In this document: piece after piece, positions 45,441 through 54,615 of the stretch
Layout: each line of letters starts with the position of its first letter
Numbering within the stretch: position 1 is the first letter of the stretch
The notes under the pieces: model-generated
The model's input: only the letters and a program-made list of their open reading frames with translations
Told to the model about the DNA's origin: nothing
Database searches by the model: none
From: Moorena sp. SIO3I8
GTDB taxonomy: Bacteria; Cyanobacteriota; Cyanobacteriia; Cyanobacteriales; Coleofasciculaceae
NCBI RefSeq assembly: GCF_010692325.1
Contig: NZ_JAAHHW010000041.1
Location: 1-54,813, forward strand
DNA length: 54,813 nucleotides
Reading direction: 5' to 3'
Position numbers and translations under genes: made by a program

Positions 45441-46835
45441 GTGACTGAGCAAAAAACCTGGAGTCAGCGATTTGAATCAGCGTTACATCCAGCAATTGCT
45501 TGCTTCAATGCCAGTATCGGCTTTGACATAGAACTGATTGAGTATGACATTACTGGTTCTGTAGCTCATGCCAAGATGCTTGCCCATACTGGCATTATTT
45601 CTGAGTCGGAAGCTCAGCAGCTGGTAGCTGGCTTAGAACAAATCCGCTCAGAATACCACCAAGGAAAATTTAACCCTGGTGTTGATGCGGAGGATGTACA
45701 CTTAGCTGTAGAACGCCGCCTTACTGATATTGTGGGTGATGTTGGCAAGAAGCTACATACAGCGCGATCGCGTAATGACCAAGTTGGTACGGATACCCGA
45801 CTCTACCTCCGGGAGCAGATTGATCAGATTCGTAGCCAGTTACGTCACTTCCAAGAGGTCTTGCTCAATCTTGCCAAAGCTCATGTTGAAACCCTGATTC
45901 CTGGCTATACTCACCTGCAACGGGCTCAGCCAGTCAGTTTAGCCCATCACCTGTTAGCTTACGTAGAAATGCTAGAGCGGGACTGGCAGCGTTTAGGGGA
46001 AATCCGACGGCGGGTGAATATCTCACCCCTCGGTTGTGGGGCATTAGCAGGGACTACCTTCCCCATTGACCGACATCATACCGCCAAAACCTTGCATTTT
46101 GAAGGAATTTATGGTAATAGCCTCGATGGAGTAAGCGATCGCGACTTTGCCATTGAATTCCTCTGTGCTGCCAGTTTGATCATGGTACATCTGAGCCGAT
46201 TTTCAGAGGAAATCATTCTCTGGGCATCTCAGGAATTTGGCTTTGTTACTCTCCTGGATAGTTGTGCTACTGGTTCTAGCATCATGCCCCAAAAGAAAAA
46301 TCCTGATGTTCCCGAACTGGTACGAGGTAAGACTGGTCGTGTCTTTGGTCATCTACAAGGGTTGTTAGTTTTGATGAAAGGGCTACCTTTGGCTTACAAC
46401 AAAGACTTGCAAGAAGACAAAGAAGCACTGTTTGATAGCGTTAACACTATCAAAGCCTGTCTCGAAGCCATGACCATTCTCTGGCAGGAAGGGTTAGAAT
46501 TTCGTAGCGAACGTCTAGCATCAGCAGTTACTGAAGATTTCTCTAACGCTACCGATGTCGCTGACTATTTAGCCTCAAAAGGGGTTCCGTTTCGGGAAGC
46601 CTACAATCTGGTGGGTAAGGTGGTCAGAGGTTGTTTGGGATCCGGGAAGTTACTGAAGGATTTGAGCCTTGAACAGTGGCAAGCGTTGCATCCAGCCTTT
46701 GCAGAGGATATTTATCAAGCCATTGCCCCGACTCAAGTCGTCGCTCGTCGGAATAGTTATGGTGGCACTGGTTTTGACCAGGTTAGGCGAGGGATTCAGG
46801 ATGCATGCGATCGCCTAATTTCTAATAATGATTGA
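45441..46835 (+). CDS. argH: Argininosuccinate lyase
   Basis: The enzyme cleaves argininosuccinate to arginine and fumarate, the last step of arginine synthesis. About 464 residues from GTG 45441 ([18 protein letters not shown]), matching the family N-terminus. Signature motifs: [34 protein letters not shown] and [20 protein letters not shown]. The open frame extends upstream to 44976 through the 105-bp repeats, but those 155 residues are repeat translation and not part of the enzyme. No good ribosome binding site precedes the GTG; the leader TCGTCTTTTGTCCTTTATC is low in complexity. Expression may depend on readthrough from the upstream gene. Confidence 0.95.
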   Translation: MTEQKTWSQRFESALHPAIACFNASIGFDIELIEYDITGSVAHAKMLAHTGIISESEAQQLVAGLEQIRSEYHQGKFNPGVDAEDVHLAVERRLTDIVGDVGKKLHTARSRNDQVGTDTRLYLREQIDQIRSQLRHFQEVLLNLAKAHVETLIPGYTHLQRAQPVSLAHHLLAYVEMLERDWQRLGEIRRRVNISPLGCGALAGTTFPIDRHHTAKTLHFEGIYGNSLDGVSDRDFAIEFLCAASLIMVHLSRFSEEIILWASQEFGFVTLLDSCATGSSIMPQKKNPDVPELVRGKTGRVFGHLQGLLVLMKGLPLAYNKDLQEDKEALFDSVNTIKACLEAMTILWQEGLEFRSERLASAVTEDFSNATDVADYLASKGVPFREAYNLVGKVVRGCLGSGKLLKDLSLEQWQALHPAFAEDIYQAIAPTQVVARRNSYGGTGFDQVRRGIQDACDRLISNND

Positions 46836-47440
46836 TCGCTAATTTATCTCTAATCTTAGATCTTGTCGTTCGCTAGCCAACGCCCTTCGGGCTAATCGCG
46901 TAGCGTGACCGTAGGTCAATCTTGCACCAGTACAAAACTACTTAATAATAGGGAAGTTAGGAGCGGGAAACTTCGGATCAGAAGTAAGATTTTTTAGTTA
47001 GTTTTTGGCTTAAAACATACTTTGACTTTTGTTTATTCCAATAACATAACCGATACTTTTTAGATACCAAAGTCTACCAAGATAAACTTTAGCCCACCAA
47101 TCCAAGATGCTTTCACATCCAGGGGGTATTTCCGCTCTCAGGAATATCCCGCGAGCGCCATAAAAATGTCAACAAATTTGGTTCCACCGGGATTACAGCG
47201 CAACTATTAAACCCTTGGTTTTCGGCTTTAATTTAAGTTACATAATAATCCCTGTCGGTGTTACCCTAATTTAAGTCTAACAAATAATAAGAGTTTTTGG
47301 TAGACTCTGCGACATTTTCTTGTGCTGTTTACTAACCTTGACTTATTCTGATTCGAAGCTCCTGACTCGATACTCCTAAATTTTCTAAATCGACTTTCTA
47401 CATCGACAGTCGTTAATCAACTCGGGTAGCTACCTCATCG
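46836..47440. other. Gene-free region with one dispersed palindrome
   Basis: A GCGTAGCGTGACCGTAGGTC repeat (about 46891-46919) follows argH, next to a CCCTTCGGG palindrome. The rest is AT-rich with CAGGGGGTATTTCC and GGAATATCCCGCGAG segments but no gene or RNA family I recognise. Confidence 0.5.
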
Positions 47441-47477
47441 GATGTAAGGAGTCAGCTGATAACTGACTCCTTACATC
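47441..47477 (-). terminator. 15-bp perfect hairpin overlapping a stop codon
   Basis: GATGTAAGGAGTCAG (47441-47455) and CTGACTCCTTACATC (47463-47477) pair perfectly around a 7-nt loop. On the minus strand this begins in the last codon (ATG) and the TAA stop of the small basic protein. No T-tract follows, so a Rho-independent terminator is doubtful; a 3' stabilising or processing hairpin is as likely. Confidence 0.45.
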
Positions 47478-47665
47478 GCACCAGTACCACCTTGGTAATT
47501 ATCCTCGTTAGTTTCTGTTGTTGTTTCCTCCGACTTAGGAGGTTTGCTACCGTACCGTCTATTTTTGGAAAAACGGCCCGTATTACGCTTGGATTTCCGA
47601 AACTTACGGGCGTAAGCTTGATTCCGCTGCGCCTTTTCCTTTTTTAGATTGCGGCGCTTTGCCAT
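47471..47665 (-). CDS. Small Lys/Arg-rich protein next to the RRM gene
   Basis: 64 residues. The first 40 (MAKRRNLKKEKAQRNQAYAR, KFRKSKRNTGRFSKNRRYG) are strongly basic and likely bind nucleic acid; the tail (SEETTTETNEDNYQGGTGAM) is acidic. It does not match ribosomal S21, which often follows rbp genes in cyanobacteria. It lies 156 bp downstream of the RRM gene on the same strand, probably in one unit. ATG 47665. Confidence 0.7.
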   Translation of the reverse strand: MAKRRNLKKEKAQRNQAYARKFRKSKRNTGRFSKNRRYGSKPPKSEETTTETNEDNYQGGTGAM

Positions 47666-47821
47666 GTCTACCTCATTGATAAAAAAACAAAAACACTATC
47701 AAACCCAAGTCTTACAATAAATTCAGCTTGGTTTATTTAAGTTACCCATGTGACCCAAGGGAAAGTCAAATAGTTATTTGACCACACCAGACTTCTTGAT
47801 TGTCCTCGAAGCCTACTGTTT

Positions 47822-48112
47822 CTAGAACTGACTGCGACTACGATTTCCTCGATTGTTGTCGTTGTCGTTAGTCTTTGGTCTAGCTTTACGGACGCGCATA
47901 TAACGTCCCATCCATTGTGCACCATCTAGCTCAGCAATAGCCGAATCTTCCTCATCCGGTGTCCCCATATCAACAAAAGCGAATCCACGCCCTTGACCGG
48001 TTTCCCTATCTTTAGGAACTGCTACTTTTGATACTGTACCATAATCCTCAAATACTTCCTGTAGGTTTTGAGAGGTAACCTGATAATCTAGGTTGCCAAT
48101 GTATATAGTCAT
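47822..48112 (-). CDS. RRM RNA-binding protein (Rbp type)
   Basis: 96 residues. A single RNA recognition motif with RNP2 IYIGNL (about 3-8) and RNP1 GRGFAFVDM (about 42-50), plus a short Asn/Arg/Ser-rich tail (NDNDNNRGNRSRSQF). Cyanobacterial Rbp proteins of this type are cold- or stress-induced and bind mRNA; some are needed to localise photosystem mRNAs at the thylakoid. ATG 48112. The leader upstream is unexplored and may hold a thermosensor, as in relatives. Confidence 0.93.
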   Translation of the reverse strand: MTIYIGNLDYQVTSQNLQEVFEDYGTVSKVAVPKDRETGQGRGFAFVDMGTPDEEDSAIAELDGAQWMGRYMRVRKARPKTNDNDNNRGNRSRSQF

Positions 48113-48198
48113 TTAGAGTTGTCCATCTGATCGAACATGTTCAGATGAAGGTCGGTGAGAGGGCGAAGCACTGGTGCATATCTACCCTGGTTATTACA

Positions 48199-48253
48199 GC
48201 GATGCAGCACCTTCATCAGGGGGTTTCCGACCCTCGCGCTTTGCATCAAGACA
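48199..48253. repeat. Dispersed element GCGATGCAGC...GCATCAAGACA (copy 3)
   Basis: A short 55-bp member of the family at 10988-11086 and 32210-32366, with internal GGGGGTTTCCGACCCTCGC. It lies between the divergent RRM and Nudix genes. Confidence 0.7.
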
Positions 48254-48450
48254 GATATTTAAACACAAGTGCTTTGCCTGTGAACCGGTCAGGTATTCCT
48301 TAGGCTCCTAGCTGTTAACTACTCAGACGTTCAACGTTGAATTGCATCACAATGGACTTTTCAATCACTGACGTTACCGAACTTGCATCCATAATGTCTA
48401 TCATAGCAGTCAGTAAAAGCAACACACACACTCAACAGCCCTATCATCAC

Positions 48451-48906
48451 ATGAGAAGATTATGGCAATTTGTCCAAACCGTTATCGGGATTATATTTCG
48501 ACATCCTATTACCGGTACGAGCATCATTCCACTCTTGCCGGATGGGCGAATTGTGCTAGTTCGACGTCGTGACAATGGTAAGTGGGCTCTACCAGGAGGG
48601 ATGGTTAACTGGGGTCAAGATATTCCAACGACTATCGAACGGGAATTATTCGAGGAAACTGGACTTGAGTTGCTCAAGATTCGCCAGTTAGTTGGGGTTT
48701 ACTCAGCACCAGGAAGAGACCCCAGAGTCCATTCTATCTGTATTCTGGTAGAAGCTGATGTCACCGGAACTATGGAGGTACAGGACGTCTTGGAAATTAG
48801 TGAAGTCAAGGCGTTTGAACCGGAAGCTATCCCTAAGGGAAACCTCAGCCATGACCATGACCGTCAGTTACAGGACTATTTTGAGGGTAATATCACTGTT
48901 GCTTAA
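48451..48906 (+). CDS. Nudix hydrolase
   Basis: About 151 residues from ATG 48451. The Nudix box is complete: [17 protein letters not shown] followed by LFEETGLEL (G-x5-E-x7-RE-x2-EE-x-G). [17 protein letters not shown] precedes it and [20 protein letters not shown] follows. The frame is open from ATG 48337, but the extra 38 residues (rich in Ser/Ile/His) do not resemble the family, so the internal ATG is preferred. The substrate, a nucleoside diphosphate derivative, cannot be named. Confidence 0.88.
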   Translation: MRRLWQFVQTVIGIIFRHPITGTSIIPLLPDGRIVLVRRRDNGKWALPGGMVNWGQDIPTTIERELFEETGLELLKIRQLVGVYSAPGRDPRVHSICILVEADVTGTMEVQDVLEISEVKAFEPEAIPKGNLSHDHDRQLQDYFEGNITVA

Positions 48907-48938
48907 TTCCCCATTCCCCACAACAGTTACCGCAGCAA

Positions 48939-49736
48939 CTAACTACCAACCACTGACAACATTCCCCAAAAGATTAAGTAAGGATCAACAATAATCTGAG
49001 CCGCTATTCCAGGAAATTGGGATTGGAGATAAGTAACTAACTGCTCAGAGTCGCCGCCAGTCAGAGCAATCTGACTGTTGGGAAACTGCCTTTGCCAATC
49101 CTCAATAAAATCCCGGATACTAGCCAATACTGTATAGACAACACCACTTGCTATTGCCTCTGATGTCTCCAGTGACCAACGCTTTGGTAACTGAGCTGGT
49201 AGTTCAATCGCAGGTAATGCTCCAGTTTTTTGTGCTAGAGACTGTAACTGTAATCCCAATCCTGGTAAGATAGCTCCTCCGATTAGCTGTAGGTTTTGGT
49301 TAGCCCCAGTAAAGGTTAGAGCAGTACCAGCATCAATAACTAAAACTGGATAACTATACCTATTACCAGCACCAAATACGGCCAAGGCGCGGTCAATGCC
49401 TAGGGTGGGATATAGTCCGGAAAGGGGTAAATCCTCAAGGGTCAATATTGTAGTATCGGAATAGTTTTGCCAGAGTGCTGTTTGGGCAGGTACTACTGAA
49501 GCGATGTAAAGGGGTAATGGCTTGGATGGGTCTGTCCCCTGAGCTGCTAACTGGGGTGGGAAAATTTCCGCTGAGATTACATTAGACCTCCAGTCCTTGA
49601 TTAACTGCTCTACAGCTGCTGGGGTTAGATGGTTGGTATCCCAGGCTTTTTTCAGGGTGTTATCCACAAACCAAGCCCAATGTAGCCGGGAATTGCCAAT
49701 CACTAATCCTAAAAAGCTGTTTGCCTTAGTTGTCAT
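48939..49736 (-). CDS. coaX: Type III pantothenate kinase
   Basis: The first step of coenzyme A synthesis: pantothenate + ATP to 4'-phosphopantothenate. 265 residues. The ASKHA fold is seen in GLVIGNSRLHWAWF, IASVVPAQ, TLGIDRALAVFGAG, VLVIDAGTALTFTGA, GGAILPGLGLQLQSLA and IALTGGDSEQL. The first motif has Asn (GNSRLHW), where many homologues have Asp, as often seen in cyanobacterial CoaX. ATG 49736. Convergent with the Nudix gene. Confidence 0.92.
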   Translation of the reverse strand: MTTKANSFLGLVIGNSRLHWAWFVDNTLKKAWDTNHLTPAAVEQLIKDWRSNVISAEIFPPQLAAQGTDPSKPLPLYIASVVPAQTALWQNYSDTTILTLEDLPLSGLYPTLGIDRALAVFGAGNRYSYPVLVIDAGTALTFTGANQNLQLIGGAILPGLGLQLQSLAQKTGALPAIELPAQLPKRWSLETSEAIASGVVYTVLASIRDFIEDWQRQFPNSQIALTGGDSEQLVTYLQSQFPGIAAQIIVDPYLIFWGMLSVVGS

Positions 49737-49859
49737 ATAGCAGTTATCAATTCGGTGAAGTACAAATTACTGGGTTAATGGGAGTCGGGAGTCGGGAGTC
49801 GGGGAAATAAATTTGCCTTTTGCCTTTTTCTTTGCCTAATCGATTCTAGATTTCTTTTT

Positions 49860-50063
49860 TTGGGAAGACTAGTCACAGTGGGAAAAAATCCCTGTTCCGG
49901 AAGAGAAAACGGTCAAGTCATCATTGACGTTATCCCTGAACTAGAACGAATCATTGGCAAACAGTCTCCTGTGCCAGAACTATCAGCTGGTGCAGCACAA
50001 AATCGTTTTAATCGACTGTTCCAGAAATTCATCCAAGTCTTCACTACTGCTGAGCATCCCTAA
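49860..50063 (+). pseudogene. Fragment of AAA ATPase domain from a cyanobacterial multidomain kinase
   Basis: A 67-residue open frame whose core ENGQVIIDVIPELERIIGKQ, SPVPELSAGAAQNRFNRLFQ, KFIQVFTTAEHP resembles the central AAA_16 part of large Ser/Thr-kinase or hybrid histidine-kinase proteins, where the sequence would continue to LVxFLDDLQWAD. It stops right there and has no start of its own. A remnant with no function expected. A GGGAGTC heptamer run lies just upstream (about 49780-49802). Confidence 0.65.
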
Positions 50064-50261
50064 AGCATTGACCATGAATAGCTGATAGCTGGCAAGGGTA
50101 GCATGAGCCTAGGGCGTTAGCTATCAGCTATTGGTGGTGACTGAACCATAATAAATCCTAAATCAGAGCGATAGCATATCCTAATCCAGCTTTAGCAAAT
50201 ATTTGTGTAAAAATAAAGAAAAGTTACATAACTTAAAAATAGCGGATAAAGGAGTAAAGGG

Positions 50262-51980
50262 ATGGTAGTACTCACTGACCGGGTTCAAAAGCGGCTAACC
50301 ATAGAGACTAGCGAGATTGCTCCAGATACCACAACTATTCGTTCTTTGGATTGGGATCGCGATCGCTTCGACATCGAATTTGGACTACAAAACGGCACCA
50401 CGTACAACTCGTATCTGATTCGGGGCGAGAAAATTGCCTTGGTCGATACGTCCCATGAAAAATTCCGCCAGCTATATTTAGATACTCTAACCGGACTAAT
50501 TAACCCTACCGATATTGATTACCTAATTATCAGCCATACCGAACCAGACCACAGTGGGTTAGTTAAAGATATCCTTGCACTGGCTCCAGATATTACTGTG
50601 GTTGGTTCAAAAGTGGCGATTCAGTTTCTGGAAGACTTTGTACACCAACCGTTTCAGCGGCAAATTGTCAAAAGTGGTAATCAGCTAGATTTGGGCAATG
50701 GGCATATCCTGGATTTTGTTAATGCCCCTAATCTCCATTGGCCCGACACCATGCTCACTTACGATGCCGGGACTAAGGTGCTGTATACTTGTGATGTATT
50801 TGGCATGCACTATTGCTCTGCTAGCACCTATGATGACAACCTCAGCGCTATCGAAGCAGATTATCGATTTTACTACGAATGCCTGATGGCTCCCAACGCC
50901 CGTTCAGTGCTATCTGCTCTCAAGCGGATGGACAAGTTGGGAGAGGTGACTACTGTTGCTAATGGTCATGGTCCTCTACTGCGCCACAATGTAGAACAAC
51001 TGGTAGGAAATTACCGCGACTGGAGTCAAGCTAAGGCCAAGGCAGAAAAATCGGTTGTTGTGTTTTATGTCTCAGATTATGGCTATAGCGATCGCATTTC
51101 TCAAGCCATAGCCCTAGGCATTACCAAAACTGAGATTGCTGTGGAGATGATGGACCTCAAATCCGCTGACCCCCAAGAGGTTCAGGAAGCAGTTAACCGT
51201 GCTGCTGGCATAGTGATTGGCATGCCTCCAACCACAAACAGCACCACTACAGCAGCAGTTAGCACGGTACTTGCTGCGGTCAAATCCAAGCAATCCGTTG
51301 GTCTGTTTGAATCCTATGGCGAAGATGACGAACCGATTGACCCCCTACGCAGTCAATTTAGAAGCCTAGGACTCAAAGAAGCCTTTCCTGCGATTCGGAT
51401 CAAAGACACTCCTAGTGAAACCATTTACAAGCTTTGTGAAGAAGCTGGTACTGACATCGGGCAATGGCTGAGTCGCGATCGCTTGATCAAGAACATGAAA
51501 TCCCTAGATACAGACCTAGACAAAGCCCTAGGTCGTCTCAGTGGTGGATTGTACATCATCACCGCTAAGAAAGGGGATGTCAAGAGTGCGATGTTAGCCT
51601 CTTGGGTGACCCAAGCTAGCTTCGAGCCTCTGGGTTTAACCATTGCTGTAGCCAAAGACCGGGCGATTGAATCCTTGATGCAAGTGGGAGACCGCTTTGT
51701 ACTCAATGTACTCGAAGAAGGCAACTACCAAAGCTTAATGAAACACTTCCTCAAGCGCTTCAAACCTGGTGCTGACCGCTTTGCAGGGGTGAATACACAA
51801 ACAGCACAAAACGGTTCCCCGATTCTGAGCGATGCCCTAGCTTATCTAGAGTGTAAAGTTACCACCCGTATGGAGTGTAGTGATCATTGGATTGTTTACT
51901 CTACCGTTGAGACCGGAAGGGTTTCTAAGCCAGAGTCTCTGACTGCTATCCACCATCGCAAAGTTGGAAATCATTACTAA
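50262..51980 (+). CDS. flv3: Flavodiiron protein Flv3-type (diflavin, canonical diiron site)
   Basis: A 572-residue three-domain flavodiiron protein that uses NAD(P)H to reduce oxygen to water (Mehler-like reaction) with Flv1. Metallo-beta-lactamase-like domain about 1-265, flavodoxin about 265-415 (VVVFYVSDYGYSDRISQAIA), flavin reductase about 425-572 (LSGGLYIITAKKGDVKSAML). The diiron ligands are canonical: ISHTEPDHSG, NLHWPDT, CDVFGMHYC, NGHGP. The canonical site identifies the Flv3 (or Flv2/4-type) branch; pairing with a ligand-poor Flv1 favours Flv3. ATG 50262 has AAAGGAG upstream. Confidence 0.9.
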   Translation: MVVLTDRVQKRLTIETSEIAPDTTTIRSLDWDRDRFDIEFGLQNGTTYNSYLIRGEKIALVDTSHEKFRQLYLDTLTGLINPTDIDYLIISHTEPDHSGLVKDILALAPDITVVGSKVAIQFLEDFVHQPFQRQIVKSGNQLDLGNGHILDFVNAPNLHWPDTMLTYDAGTKVLYTCDVFGMHYCSASTYDDNLSAIEADYRFYYECLMAPNARSVLSALKRMDKLGEVTTVANGHGPLLRHNVEQLVGNYRDWSQAKAKAEKSVVVFYVSDYGYSDRISQAIALGITKTEIAVEMMDLKSADPQEVQEAVNRAAGIVIGMPPTTNSTTTAAVSTVLAAVKSKQSVGLFESYGEDDEPIDPLRSQFRSLGLKEAFPAIRIKDTPSETIYKLCEEAGTDIGQWLSRDRLIKNMKSLDTDLDKALGRLSGGLYIITAKKGDVKSAMLASWVTQASFEPLGLTIAVAKDRAIESLMQVGDRFVLNVLEEGNYQSLMKHFLKRFKPGADRFAGVNTQTAQNGSPILSDALAYLECKVTTRMECSDHWIVYSTVETGRVSKPESLTAIHHRKVGNHY

Positions 51981-51984
51981 ACAT

Positions 51985-52660
51985 TAGGTTGAATTGTTGA
52001 ATTGTTGAAGGTTGGTTTGTTGAAGGTTGAAGGTTGGTTTGTTGAAGGTTGAAGGTTGGTTTGTTGAAGGTTGAAGGTTGATTGGTTGAAGGTTGAAGGT
52101 TGGTTTGTTGAAGGTTGAAGGTTGATTGGTTGAAGGTTGAAGGTTGGTTTGTTGAAGGTTGAAGGTTGGTTTGTTGAAGGTTGAAGGTTGGTTTGTTGAA
52201 GGTTGATTGGTTGAAGGTTGAAGGTTGGTTTGTTGAAGGTTAAAGGTTGAATTTTTGAAGGTTGAAGGTTGAATTTTTGAAGGTTGAAGGTTGAATTTTT
52301 GAAGGTTGATTGGTTGAAGGTTGAAGGTTGTTTTGATCAGAATATAACCGATTAACTTGAAACCGATTAACTTGAAACCGATTAACTTGAAACCTGTAAC
52401 CTTCAAAAATTAACCTTAAACCAAATAACCTGTAACCTTCAACCAAATAACCTTGGCCTTTCGGCCACGCTACGCGAACAACCTTCAACCTTCAACCAAA
52501 TAACCAAATAACCTTCAACCAAATAACCTAGCAACCTTGGCCTTTCGGCCACGCTACGCGAACAACCTTCAACCTGATAACTTTCAACCTGATAACTTTC
52601 AACCTGATAACTTTCAACCTGATAACTTTCAACCTGATAACCTGCCTGATAACCTGAACC
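51985..52660. repeat. 680-bp repeat block between flv3 and flv1
   Basis: About 40 GTTGAAG/GTTGGTT/GTTGATT heptamers (to about 52330), AACCGATTAACTTGA units (three), two GGCCTTTCGGCCACGCTACG palindromes with AACAACC (about 52451-52485 and 52535-52570), and five copies of a 15-bp unit CCTGATAACTTTCAA. It ends within 15 bp of the flv1 ATG. Frames reading through it are translation of the repeat. Confidence 0.95.
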
Positions 52661-52661
52661 C

Positions 52662-54410
52662 ATGAACAATACAAAACCCCGTGACGTCCAAGTCTTACAT
52701 ATTGCGACCGATACGATCATATTGCGATCGCGTACTTGGGACCGGCTCAAATTTGAAATCGAATATGCCTTGCAACGAGGCACCACTGCTAATTCTTTTC
52801 TAATTCGAGCTGATCAAATCGCCCTATTTGATCCACCAGGAGAATCCTTTACAGAGGTGTTTCTAAAAGCATTACAAGAACGCCTTGACCCGAAGCTGAT
52901 CGATTACGTCATCCTCGGTCACCTCAATCCCAATCGCCTGGTTACTCTGAATGCTCTGCTCAAACTTGCTCCTGAGATTACCTTTGTTTGCTCCAATCCT
53001 GGTGCTAAATCTTTGCGTACTCTGTTTGAGAAACTAGAGGATAAAGCTATTCCAGAACAGGAGCTCAAAATCCTGGTGATGAAAGGGGATGATACTCTCG
53101 ATTTAGGTGAAGGTCACATCCTAGATTTTATCCCTACCCCTAATCCCCGTTTCCCTGATCAGCTTTGTACCTACGATCCTAAAACTCAAATCCTATTTAC
53201 AGATAAATTATTTGGTGCTCATGTCTGTGGAGACCAGGTAATGGATGAAGGTTGGAAGGTTTATAACGAAGACCGACGCTATTATTTTGATTGCCTGATG
53301 GCACCCCACGCCCGACAGGTGGAAACAGCTTTAGCTAAATTAGCAGACTTTGATGCTAAGCTTTATGCTACCGGTCACGGACCCTTGGTGCGCTATGGCT
53401 TTCAAGAACTAACTGAGTCCTATGGGAAATGGAGTAAGCAACAACAAGCTCAAGAGGCCAATGTTGCTCTAATTTATGCCTCAGCTTACGGCAATACTGG
53501 AGCGATTGCCCAAGCGATCGCACGAGGTATCACTAAAGCTGGTGTATCGGTAGAATCCCTGAACTGTGAAGCAGCTGAACCGGAAGAGATTGGAGCTGCT
53601 GTCGAGAAAGCAGACGGATTTATCATGGGTTCTCCTACCCTAGGAGGTCACGCACCAACCCAGGTTCAAACCGCTTTGGGTATGGTTTTATCTAGCGCTA
53701 CGAAAACTAAGCTAGCGGGTGTTTTTGGTTCCTATGGCTGGAGTGGGGAAGCCATTGACCTATTAGAAAATAAGTTCCGGGATGCGGGTTACAAGTTTGG
53801 CTTTGAGACGATTCGGGTGAAATTTAAGCCTACAGACAAAGACCTCAAATACTGTGAAGAAGCTGGTACAGATTTTGCTCAAGCCCTGAAAAAAGCCAAA
53901 AAAGCCCGGAAACCTAAGCAACCTGCTGGTGAGTCTTCTGCTGCCCGCACTGAGCAAGCGGTGGGACGGTTGATTGGTTCGTTGTGTGTTGTGACTACTA
54001 AACAACAAGACCTGACCGGAGCGATGCTAGCTTCCTGGGTATCTCAAGCTACCTTTACCCCTCCAGGATTAACCGTAGCGGTAGCTAAAGAACGAGCCAT
54101 TGAGTCTTTGATGCACAGTGGGGATAACTTTGTATTGAATGTGTTAGAAGATGGGAAACATTTACCCTTGATGAAGCAGTTTATCAAACCCTTTGGCCCT
54201 GGTGAAGAACGATTTGGTGGGATAAAGATCGAAGAAGCAGAAAATGGTTGTCCAATTATAAGTGATGCCCTAGCTTATTTGGAATGTACTGTAGAAAATC
54301 GGATGGAATGTGGTGACCACTGGCTAGTTTATGGGGTAGTTAAAAATGGGAAGGTGCTATCTGATGGAGTAACTGCCCTGCATCATCGTAAGTCGGGAAC
54401 CTATTATTAA
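52662..54410 (+). CDS. flv1: Flavodiiron protein Flv1-type (non-canonical metal site)
   Basis: 582 residues with the same three domains as the 50262 gene: lactamase-like about 1-270, flavodoxin about 270-420 (VALIYASAYGNTGAIAQAIA), flavin reductase about 440-582 (IGSLCVVTTKQQDLTGAML). The diiron ligands are replaced: LGHLNPNRLV instead of HxExDH and PNPRFPDQ instead of NLHWPDT; only GHGP remains. Such loss is typical of cyanobacterial Flv1, which works as the partner of Flv3. It follows flv3 in the same direction, but 680 bp of repeats intervene. The Lys/Ala-rich linker (KKAKKARKPKQPAGESSAAR) precedes the reductase domain. Confidence 0.9.
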   Translation: MNNTKPRDVQVLHIATDTIILRSRTWDRLKFEIEYALQRGTTANSFLIRADQIALFDPPGESFTEVFLKALQERLDPKLIDYVILGHLNPNRLVTLNALLKLAPEITFVCSNPGAKSLRTLFEKLEDKAIPEQELKILVMKGDDTLDLGEGHILDFIPTPNPRFPDQLCTYDPKTQILFTDKLFGAHVCGDQVMDEGWKVYNEDRRYYFDCLMAPHARQVETALAKLADFDAKLYATGHGPLVRYGFQELTESYGKWSKQQQAQEANVALIYASAYGNTGAIAQAIARGITKAGVSVESLNCEAAEPEEIGAAVEKADGFIMGSPTLGGHAPTQVQTALGMVLSSATKTKLAGVFGSYGWSGEAIDLLENKFRDAGYKFGFETIRVKFKPTDKDLKYCEEAGTDFAQALKKAKKARKPKQPAGESSAARTEQAVGRLIGSLCVVTTKQQDLTGAMLASWVSQATFTPPGLTVAVAKERAIESLMHSGDNFVLNVLEDGKHLPLMKQFIKPFGPGEERFGGIKIEEAENGCPIISDALAYLECTVENRMECGDHWLVYGVVKNGKVLSDGVTALHHRKSGTYY

Positions 54411-54414
54411 GTTT

Positions 54415-54453
54415 CAAGAAGTGTTGAATGTTTAGAATGTTCAACACTTCTTG
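54415..54453 (+). terminator. 14-bp hairpin after flv1
   Basis: CAAGAAGTGTTGAA (54415-54428) pairs with TTCAACACTTCTTG (54440-54453) around an 11-nt loop, starting 5 bp after the flv1 stop. No T-tract is present. It is a probable transcript end or stabiliser. Confidence 0.5.
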
Positions 54454-54615
54454 ATAATTCGCTCCAATTGATCGAAAACTTGGCTTGATTAGTTCTGATA
54501 AAAAATTGTCAAACCCCATAATATATAAGGATTACATGTAAATTTGCCTGCCATCATCACTGGGACTATTTTCCACTAGCTGTTAGAATATTCCGGTAGC
54601 CAAGGACTAATCACA

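Noticed and set aside
49860-50063. Independent small gene
   Set aside because: The sequence resembles the middle of an AAA domain and lacks its own start and both flanking motifs; annotated as a fragment.
51985-52330. CRISPR array or variable-number locus with spacers
   Set aside because: The unit is 7 bp and there are no spacers; it is a simple tandem repeat.
51984-52488. Two overlapping minus-strand frames rich in Asn, Leu, Gln, Pro, Ser and Thr
   Set aside because: They are direct translations of the GTTGAAG heptamer array; no start context and no protein-like composition.
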